This document shows, piece by piece, positions 6,115 to 11,712 of a stretch of DNA of 11,712 nucleotides; positions within the stretch are counted from its first letter, which is position 1, and every line of letters begins with the position of its first letter. The stretch lies in contig JAPKAW010000044.1 of the NCBI GenBank assembly GCA_028825055.1, positions 1-11,712 of the forward strand, given 5' to 3'. The notes below the pieces were generated by a model. It was not told where the DNA came from and ran no database searches. It saw nothing but the letters and a program-made list of their open reading frames with translations. The position numbers were made by a program, and so were the translations under genes. The DNA is from Flavobacteriales bacterium (GTDB lineage Bacteria > Bacteroidota > Bacteroidia > Flavobacteriales_D > Sanyastnellaceae).

Positions 6115-9100
6115 ATGATTTTGACAGCACCCTTTAAGTTTGGTGGGTTTTCTTTCACCTACTTGGCCATTGCGTTTACGCTCTTTTCTCCTCATTTAGT
6201 AAATGGTCAGACCACGCAAGAACTGGATCCCGATTGGTCTGTTTTGATGCAATCGTCTGAAGTGAAACCAGCAGATGTTCGTGCAATTTTTGAAGCGCAT
6301 TGGGAAGGAAAGGAACGTGTCAAGGGGTCAGGATACAAGCAAGTTGAACGGTGGCTGCACCTCATGGACGGAAGGACGGATGACCAGGGCTTTGCCATTG
6401 GGTCGGATGCTCTTGTGGAAGCGCACCGGAGCATAATGCAGGGTAGGGAGTTGGGACGTTCAGCAAATGGAAATTGGCAAGTATGCGGACCTACTTTGAC
6501 CAATATTACGACTCGAGAGCACATTCGAGGAGTGGGGAGAATGAATGCCATTGCATTTCACCCAAATGATGATCAAATCATCTTTGCCGGAGCGCCTGCT
6601 GGTGGACTTTGGCGTAGCTACGATGGAGGAGGTTCTTGGGTTACAAATACGGACGACTTACCAACTCTTGGGGTTAGTTCCATTGCGTTTTCTTCAACCA
6701 ACCCTGAAATAGTATACATCGGAACAGGTGACCGCGACGCATCGGATAGCCCGGGTATGGGTGTGATGAAATCGGTTGACGGAGGCATCACGTGGGATTT
6801 TGTAAACGACGGTATGGCCAATCTAACTGTAGGTGATCTCTTGGTCCATCCATCGGATGAAGAGCGCGTATTTGCAGCCACCAATAGCGGTGTGTTTCGT
6901 TCAGTTGATGGGGGTGTTGCGTGGGAACAGGTTTCGTCCAACACCCAGAATTACAAGGACCTTTGTTTTCACCCTACGAATCCTGAAATCGTATATAGCT
7001 CAGGGCAAGGAAGATTCTGGCGCAGTGAAGACGGTGGGGACAACTGGGATTACATCAATGATGGCATCAACCCGAGCACTCGGATGTGCATCGCCGTTAC
7101 GCCAGCCGCCCCAGACAACGTGTATGTGCTCTCTACGGGCACCTATGAATTCAGAGCCTTCTTCAAGTCGACAGATGCAGGGGTGAATTTTGAGGAAATG
7201 AGTGATAGCCCCAACATCATGGCGTGGAGCGCTTCGGGAGATCAAGATGGAGGCCAAGCGTGGTACGACCTGTGCTTGGAAGCGGACCCCGTGGTTGTAG
7301 ATCGGGTGTATGTCGGAAGCATCCGAATGAAACGATCAGATGACGGTGGAGCAACGTGGCTGGATATCCAGGATAGTTTTACCCACGTTGACCAACATGC
7401 ATTGGTTGCGAATCCGCACACCGACGAAATTTGGCTGGCCAACGATGGTGGGGTGTATCGCTATGACAACAACCAGCAATGGACGGATATGAGCAACGGC
7501 ATTGTCACGGGTGAGATCTACAAAATTGGACAAAGTCCCCATGCGGGAACGGATGCCATGAATGGTTACCAAGACAACGGCACCTATTTGTTCAATGGCG
7601 TTCAGTGGTCACGAGGTAGTGGAGGCGACGGATTTGAATGCATTTATGACCCGATCGATCCTGATTGGTTCTTTTCTAGTTCGCAATACGGCAGGCTGTA
7701 TCGAACCGGCCCTGGAATCCAATCCCAAACGATTGTAGCCGACGGAGAGTTGGGCATTGACGAAGGCGGTGCGTGGTCGACTCCTTTCACACTTTCTTAT
7801 GAGACCCCCTCAACCATGTTTGTTGGGCTGCTCAACGTATGGAGAAGCAACAACATTAAACACCCTGTAAGGGATAGTATTGTTTGGGAACGGATTAGTT
7901 CTGAACTCGGAGGGAATGACTTGACAACGATGCGTGTGGTGCATCGGCATCGAAGCAACGAGAATATCTTATTTGCAACCGAAGGAAGTCGAAAGCTCTT
8001 TCGATGTGATTCAGCTTTGATTGAAGCGGACAGTGTGACTTGGCTGGATTTAAGCGATGGACTGCCTTTGAGCGCCCAGCCCGTTCTGGCGGTTGAAACG
8101 GTATTGGGGGACTCGAGTTCAGTCTACATCGGCTTCAGCAATCGGGTGTGGCACTCTTCAGATCTCGGTGAAAACTGGATGGAAATGGAAGGCGATTTAC
8201 CCGGTGTACCTGTGAATACTTTGGTGTGTGATACTACTGGAACAGGCGGCTTGTATGCGGGCACTGACATGGGGGTTTACTACTGGTCAAATGCGGATTC
8301 TCTATGGATCGATTATTCGGAAGGACTGCCTCTAAATGTCCGTGTGACGGAATTGGAATTGTATGCAGGCAACGGACCGAATGATCCACGACGGATTCGG
8401 GCCGGAACGTATGGTAGAGGCATGTGGGAGACAGACGCACAAGGAGCTAACCAAGGGTTTCCTCCCATTGCGCATCTCATTTCTGCATCTGGGGAGACGT
8501 CTATTTTTGGGCAGGCACCGGTGTCCATCGCATTCCGACGGAATCTGCTGGATATTCCCATGGAATCATTTGTTGCTGAAGACATCAACGTAACCAACGC
8601 TGTGATCACTTCTTTGGAGAGTGATGAGGACGGTTTTACTTGCGTCGTGTCACCCAGTGCCTATGGTCCGATTGAGCTTGTCGTCCCGCAAGGTGTTGCG
8701 ATCGAGCAAGATGGATATGGGTTGGCCAATGCGGCATCCGACACGTTGCGCTTGGTTTACCATCCCGTTCCAGAACCGTTGGGTCCCTGGGGTCCTGGTG
8801 GGGTTGGTGATGCTTCCTCACTGTCGCTTTGGCTGCGTGGCGACCACGGCACATTTACTGCTGAGGGCGAAGATGCTACGGACGGCATGCCGGTTGCCGA
8901 ATGGCGTGATGTGTTGTCCGGAAATAGTGTTTCGGCCATGCAAAATGAAGTGGAGGCCAACCCAGAATTACAGAGCGCTGGCATCAACGGTCGCGCGGCT
9001 TTGTCATTTGATGGATTGAATGACTGTGTTGTTGCTTCAGTCGTCCCGATGCATCGGGAAATTTCGGCATTTACCGTGGCGAAAGGAGAAGACGTTGCGT

Positions 9101-10242
9101 GGAATGAGCACGGCTGGTTGGGCAGTGCTCGCGAAGCCAATGGCTTCATCTTGCACCCATGGAAGGACCAGAGTTCTTACCAGGCTGTTGTAATCGATGA
9201 CAATGGCAATTACGCGCAGGCGACTCCTTATTGGATTATTGACGCTTCGTTGCCTCAATTTTATGGGGTGATCTATGGGCAATCCGATTGGGATCAAAAT
9301 TTCCAGACGATTGTAAATGATTTACGCATTCCCTTCCCTGGATCGAACATTGGGTCGCGTGCTGAAAATTCCTATGTTGAATTGCGTCTTGGGTGGGACT
9401 TTGACAATCGATTTGGAGAAGGTGATATTGCGGAGCACTTCATTTATGGAACGAAATTATTTGAATCTCATCGCACCATTGTATCCAATTATGTAGCGGC
9501 GCGCTATGGTATTTCCATGGGGAGCATCCAACATTATTTTAGGGAAGATTTCTCAGAGGATGTCGCCGGAATTGGACGTGAGAACGAATGGGATCAGCAT
9601 GATGATGCCCAAGGAATAGGTGTCGTTCGCGTTAACAATCCCCAATCATTGGATGATGGAGATTACCTCTTTTGGGGCCATGACGGAGGTGCGTTGGAGG
9701 TGGTAACCAGCTATCCATTTTTATCGAATCGGTTGGCACGCACGTGGGCTGCTGAAGAGATTGGTGACGCCGGGACGGTTCAACTCCAATTTACTGATGC
9801 GGGTGTCTGCGAGCTGTTTGCTTCTGCCGCAATTGGTGTTATCGTGGATGATGCTGAGAATTTTGAAGTGGGCAGTACGCCTGCCTTTTACCCGTTACAA
9901 AACAATGGCGCATACTGGTCAGCTGAAGTTGATCTGCCCGAGCACGGTGTATTCACCATTGGGTTTGAGCCTCAGATGAATGTGCAAGAAAGTTTCGTCG
10001 ATGCAGGGTTTACGGTGTTTCCCAACCCTGCCAATGAATCGTTGACGTTGCGCTTGAACAATATCAACCCGAACGGTGTAGCATGGCGTGTTTTTGACAC
10101 ATCCGGTCGTTTGATGCAGTCGGGTGATATGAACGGAAAATACCGAATGACCTGGGACGTGTCGTCCTGGTCACCCGGTATTTACTTGGTGGAGTGGATG
10201 AAAGAAGGCCAGCGTAAAAGCGTGCCCGTAATGATCCAGTAA
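6115..10242 (+). CDS. T9SS-exported Asp-box beta-propeller / Ig-like / LamG-like protein
   Basis: A 1375-residue surface or secreted protein. A signal peptide (hydrophobic core about 12-25, cut near VNG-Q at 31) is followed by a region with seven sialidase-type Asp-boxes (SxDxGxxW/F) at 168-175, 220-227, 263-270, 304-311, 352-359, 408-415 and 681-688. Further degenerate blades lie between, and the region closes on AGTYGRGMWE. This is a BNR/sortilin-like beta-propeller of about 780 residues. Next come an Ig-like domain (about 785-884), a concanavalin A/LamG-like domain starting SLWLRG (about 903-1135, ending in the typical NYVAARYGI), and a module like the Bacteroidota DUF8202 region (VAGIGRENEW..., FWGHDGGAL). 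A Por-type T9SS sorting domain (FPNPANE at 1302-1308, SPGIYLVEW) ends it. No catalytic residues can be assigned, so adhesion or glycan binding is a guess. I chose ATG 6115. The open frame reaches a TTG at 5992, but that would bury the signal peptide behind 41 residues and place the promoter element inside the gene. Confidence 0.88.
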   Translation: MILTAPFKFGGFSFTYLAIAFTLFSPHLVNGQTTQELDPDWSVLMQSSEVKPADVRAIFEAHWEGKERVKGSGYKQVERWLHLMDGRTDDQGFAIGSDALVEAHRSIMQGRELGRSANGNWQVCGPTLTNITTREHIRGVGRMNAIAFHPNDDQIIFAGAPAGGLWRSYDGGGSWVTNTDDLPTLGVSSIAFSSTNPEIVYIGTGDRDASDSPGMGVMKSVDGGITWDFVNDGMANLTVGDLLVHPSDEERVFAATNSGVFRSVDGGVAWEQVSSNTQNYKDLCFHPTNPEIVYSSGQGRFWRSEDGGDNWDYINDGINPSTRMCIAVTPAAPDNVYVLSTGTYEFRAFFKSTDAGVNFEEMSDSPNIMAWSASGDQDGGQAWYDLCLEADPVVVDRVYVGSIRMKRSDDGGATWLDIQDSFTHVDQHALVANPHTDEIWLANDGGVYRYDNNQQWTDMSNGIVTGEIYKIGQSPHAGTDAMNGYQDNGTYLFNGVQWSRGSGGDGFECIYDPIDPDWFFSSSQYGRLYRTGPGIQSQTIVADGELGIDEGGAWSTPFTLSYETPSTMFVGLLNVWRSNNIKHPVRDSIVWERISSELGGNDLTTMRVVHRHRSNENILFATEGSRKLFRCDSALIEADSVTWLDLSDGLPLSAQPVLAVETVLGDSSSVYIGFSNRVWHSSDLGENWMEMEGDLPGVPVNTLVCDTTGTGGLYAGTDMGVYYWSNADSLWIDYSEGLPLNVRVTELELYAGNGPNDPRRIRAGTYGRGMWETDAQGANQGFPPIAHLISASGETSIFGQAPVSIAFRRNLLDIPMESFVAEDINVTNAVITSLESDEDGFTCVVSPSAYGPIELVVPQGVAIEQDGYGLANAASDTLRLVYHPVPEPLGPWGPGGVGDASSLSLWLRGDHGTFTAEGEDATDGMPVAEWRDVLSGNSVSAMQNEVEANPELQSAGINGRAALSFDGLNDCVVASVVPMHREISAFTVAKGEDVAWNEHGWLGSAREANGFILHPWKDQSSYQAVVIDDNGNYAQATPYWIIDASLPQFYGVIYGQSDWDQNFQTIVNDLRIPFPGSNIGSRAENSYVELRLGWDFDNRFGEGDIAEHFIYGTKLFESHRTIVSNYVAARYGISMGSIQHYFREDFSEDVAGIGRENEWDQHDDAQGIGVVRVNNPQSLDDGDYLFWGHDGGALEVVTSYPFLSNRLARTWAAEEIGDAGTVQLQFTDAGVCELFASAAIGVIVDDAENFEVGSTPAFYPLQNNGAYWSAEVDLPEHGVFTIGFEPQMNVQESFVDAGFTVFPNPANESLTLRLNNINPNGVAWRVFDTSGRLMQSGDMNGKYRMTWDVSSWSPGIYLVEWMKEGQRKSVPVMIQ

Positions 10243-10255
10243 TTCCAGTGTGTTC

Positions 10256-11266
10256 TTAGTGAATCATCAGTTTTTGAGATACGCCTTGATTCGTTTGGAT
10301 CACATACAGACCAGGGGCATATTCAGAGACATCCAATCGCTGCGTTGCTTGCGGTGCGAGCATCCATTGGTCTACGATTTTTCCTGCAACAGAAAGGCAT
10401 GAGTACTGTTGTTCGGTCTCCGTTAGGTTGGAAACCACACAGGTTGACGAAGCGGGGTTAGGAAAGAGTTGAAAAGCATTGGTCACGACTTCAGATTCAG
10501 CAATGGATGTAGAAGTCCCATTGAAACGATACCCCGTTCCCTCTTGTGGGACATTCGTCAACGATTCACCACTATAGTACCAGCTATAAAAGTCTGTCGT
10601 CAATGCCCAAGATGGATTCGTCGCCTCCCCATCGGCAGTATACACATCGCTTGAGTAGCTTTCTTGGTCCCAGTTCAAGAGAATACCAGAAGTGAAGGGT
10701 GCTCCTTCTAACAAGTTCAAGAGGTCCTCATCGGTAAGGGTAGTAGGGCCAAATCGGTATTCGATCATTCCAGAGCCCTCGTGCAGCCAAACTTGCCAAT
10801 TGACGCGGATGTTAGCAGTGCCTAATTCATCGATTTCCTCGTAGACTCCACAATTGTTCCATTCAATTTTAAAAATACGATTGGGTTCGTTGCCCTCCGT
10901 TTGGTAGCCAATTGTACTGACATCCTCGGGGTCTTTGGTCATCGCATTGGATGCATCAATGACATCGAGACTGAGGGGCCACAGGATGTTCACATCTCCG
11001 ATTTCGTCCATTGCAAATAGCATTTCACCCGTACCTCCGAGATTCAACTCAAAAGCCTGTATGTCCCCAAGAGAAAAGGTAAAGGGCAATGGGATAGTAA
11101 ATCCTGGATCATCCCAACCGACCTCAATGCCTAAGAGTGTTGGATCTTGCAGCGAAACGTATTCGTCTGTAAAGACAGATCCTTCATATGGAAATTGCGC
11201 TTGCGCTGAAATGGAGACTGCGGCAGACAGGATGAAGGTCATGCACGATTTAAAGTAGTTGCTCAT
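10256..11266 (-). CDS. T9SS-exported protein of unknown function
   Basis: A 336-residue exported protein that I do not recognise beyond its ends. A signal peptide (MSNYFKSCMTFILSAAVSISAQA, likely cut after AQA at 23) opens it. A type A T9SS sorting domain closes it (about 264-336, with LFPNPAS at 267-273, YAPGLYVIQ at 316-324, and the ending QKLMIH). Between them are about 240 residues that look mainly beta-stranded and rich in acidic and aromatic residues, including GWDDPGFTIPLPF (50-62) and a WNNCGVYEEIDELG stretch (136-149). No catalytic motif or metal site is evident, so it may be a structural, binding or cargo domain. It starts at an ATG 11 bases after the LOG gene's stop, which suggests co-transcription. 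It converges on the large T9SS protein with only 13 bp between stops, and no hairpin terminator is visible there. Confidence 0.85.
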   Translation of the reverse strand: MSNYFKSCMTFILSAAVSISAQAQFPYEGSVFTDEYVSLQDPTLLGIEVGWDDPGFTIPLPFTFSLGDIQAFELNLGGTGEMLFAMDEIGDVNILWPLSLDVIDASNAMTKDPEDVSTIGYQTEGNEPNRIFKIEWNNCGVYEEIDELGTANIRVNWQVWLHEGSGMIEYRFGPTTLTDEDLLNLLEGAPFTSGILLNWDQESYSSDVYTADGEATNPSWALTTDFYSWYYSGESLTNVPQEGTGYRFNGTSTSIAESEVVTNAFQLFPNPASSTCVVSNLTETEQQYSCLSVAGKIVDQWMLAPQATQRLDVSEYAPGLYVIQTNQGVSQKLMIH

Positions 11267-11277
11267 AATAGTGTGAA

Positions 11278-11712
11278 TTAGAAATTCGGGCGTAGTAATG
11301 ACTTGGAGTAGAATGCATCGATGACCTTGACCACTTCCTCAGGAGTGTCAACTACATGAAACAAATCAGGGTCTGTAGGGCTAATGGTGTGGTAACGATC
11401 TGATAGCGTTGTTTTCATCCAATCCACAAGGCCAGACCAAAAGCTAGAGTCGAATAAGATGATAGGAACGGGCTCTACTTTGGAGGTTTGGACCAAGGTA
11501 AGGGCCTCGAACAATTCGTCTAACGTTCCAAAGCCTCCTGGCATGACCACAAAGCCTTGTGAGTATTTGACAAACATAACCTTTCTAACAAAAAAGTAAT
11601 CAAAGTCAATGCTTTTGTCTGGGTCGATGTACGGGTTATTGTGCTGCTCAAAAGGCAATTCAATATTCAAGCCTACAGACGTGCCACCAACATCATGAGC
11701 ACCTCGGTTTCC
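11278..11712 (-). CDS. LOG-family phosphoribohydrolase (TIGR00730-like), 5' end outside window
   Basis: The last 144 residues of a LOG/TIGR00730 Rossmann-fold protein. The open frame continues to the window edge, so the N-terminus, including the usual nucleotide-binding glycine loop, is missing. It begins with NRGAHDVGGTSVGLNIELPF, a classical LOG stretch (visible residues 2-21). It has the FVRK segment with the conserved Arg43, and the signature PGGFGTLDE at 58-66 (family PGGxGTxxE), whose Glu is catalytic in characterised members. It then has LVQTSKVEPVPIILF and the C-terminal helix. Characterised LOG proteins release the base from nucleoside 5'-monophosphates such as cytokinin ribotides. 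The substrate in this organism cannot be told. A TTG at 11670 should not be taken as the start, because conserved family sequence precedes it. It is the upstream partner of the T9SS protein gene, 11 bp away. Confidence 0.92.
   Translation of the reverse strand, partial: GNRGAHDVGGTSVGLNIELPFEQHNNPYIDPDKSIDFDYFFVRKVMFVKYSQGFVVMPGGFGTLDELFEALTLVQTSKVEPVPIILFDSSFWSGLVDWMKTTLSDRYHTISPTDPDLFHVVDTPEEVVKVIDAFYSKSLLRPNF

Noticed and set aside
6600..8200. DNA-level tandem repeats in the propeller region
   Set aside because: The similarity is at the protein motif level (Asp-boxes) with variable spacing of about 40-55 residues. I saw no long near-identical DNA repeats that would suggest recent expansion.
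10020..10242. Second small gene at the end of the large secreted protein
   Set aside because: This is the in-frame T9SS sorting domain (FPNPANE and PGIYLVEW motifs) of the same protein, with no stop or frameshift before it.

Overview
The window looks like an ordinary chromosomal segment of a Bacteroidota bacterium, most likely a Flavobacteriales-type lineage. Two proteins end in a Por/type IX secretion (T9SS) C-terminal sorting domain. One gene is the DUF5118/DUF5117/DUF4953-type zinc metalloprotease that is common in that phylum. Two intergenic regions carry a TAnnTTTG -7 promoter element, which is specific to Bacteroidota. Base composition looks close to 50% GC by eye. I see no phage, transposon, CRISPR, tRNA or rRNA sequence, and no defence-type gene set.

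Layout, left to right. Positions 1-64 hold the end of something upstream, closed by a strong rho-independent hairpin (28-64) whose 3' arm and T-run are tandemly duplicated. A small SRPBCC-fold ligand-binding protein follows on the + strand (121-591). It converges, across a bidirectional terminator (590-623), on a large secreted zinc-dependent metalloprotease on the - strand (645-3257). Upstream of the protease on the - strand is a translationally coupled pair: htpG (Hsp90, 4072-5970) and a membrane-anchored TerB plus J-domain protein (3335-4075, GTG start). Their 4-base overlap couples a chaperone to a likely Hsp70 co-chaperone. The protease appears to have its own promoter at 3298-3305.

Divergent from htpG is a 1375-residue secreted protein on the + strand (6115-10242). 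It has a sialidase-like Asp-box (BNR) beta-propeller, an Ig-like domain, a LamG-like lectin fold, a Bacteroidota surface-protein module and a T9SS tail. It runs to within 13 bp of a convergent - strand gene for a smaller T9SS-exported protein of unknown function (10256-11266). That gene follows, 11 bp downstream, a LOG-family nucleotide phosphoribohydrolase gene that is cut by the right edge of the window (11278-11712).

Functionally the window mixes housekeeping proteostasis (HtpG and the J-protein), envelope or secreted products (protease, propeller/lectin protein, 336-residue T9SS protein) and small metabolic or ligand-binding genes. I found no convincing new system. The most unusual signals are a 19-bp RNA hairpin just inside the J-protein coding sequence, the HtpG/J-protein coupling, and a duplicated terminator arm. 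The longest open frames of htpG and of the large secreted protein both begin at TTG codons that I judge not to be the true starts. I moved both starts inward to ATG codons.
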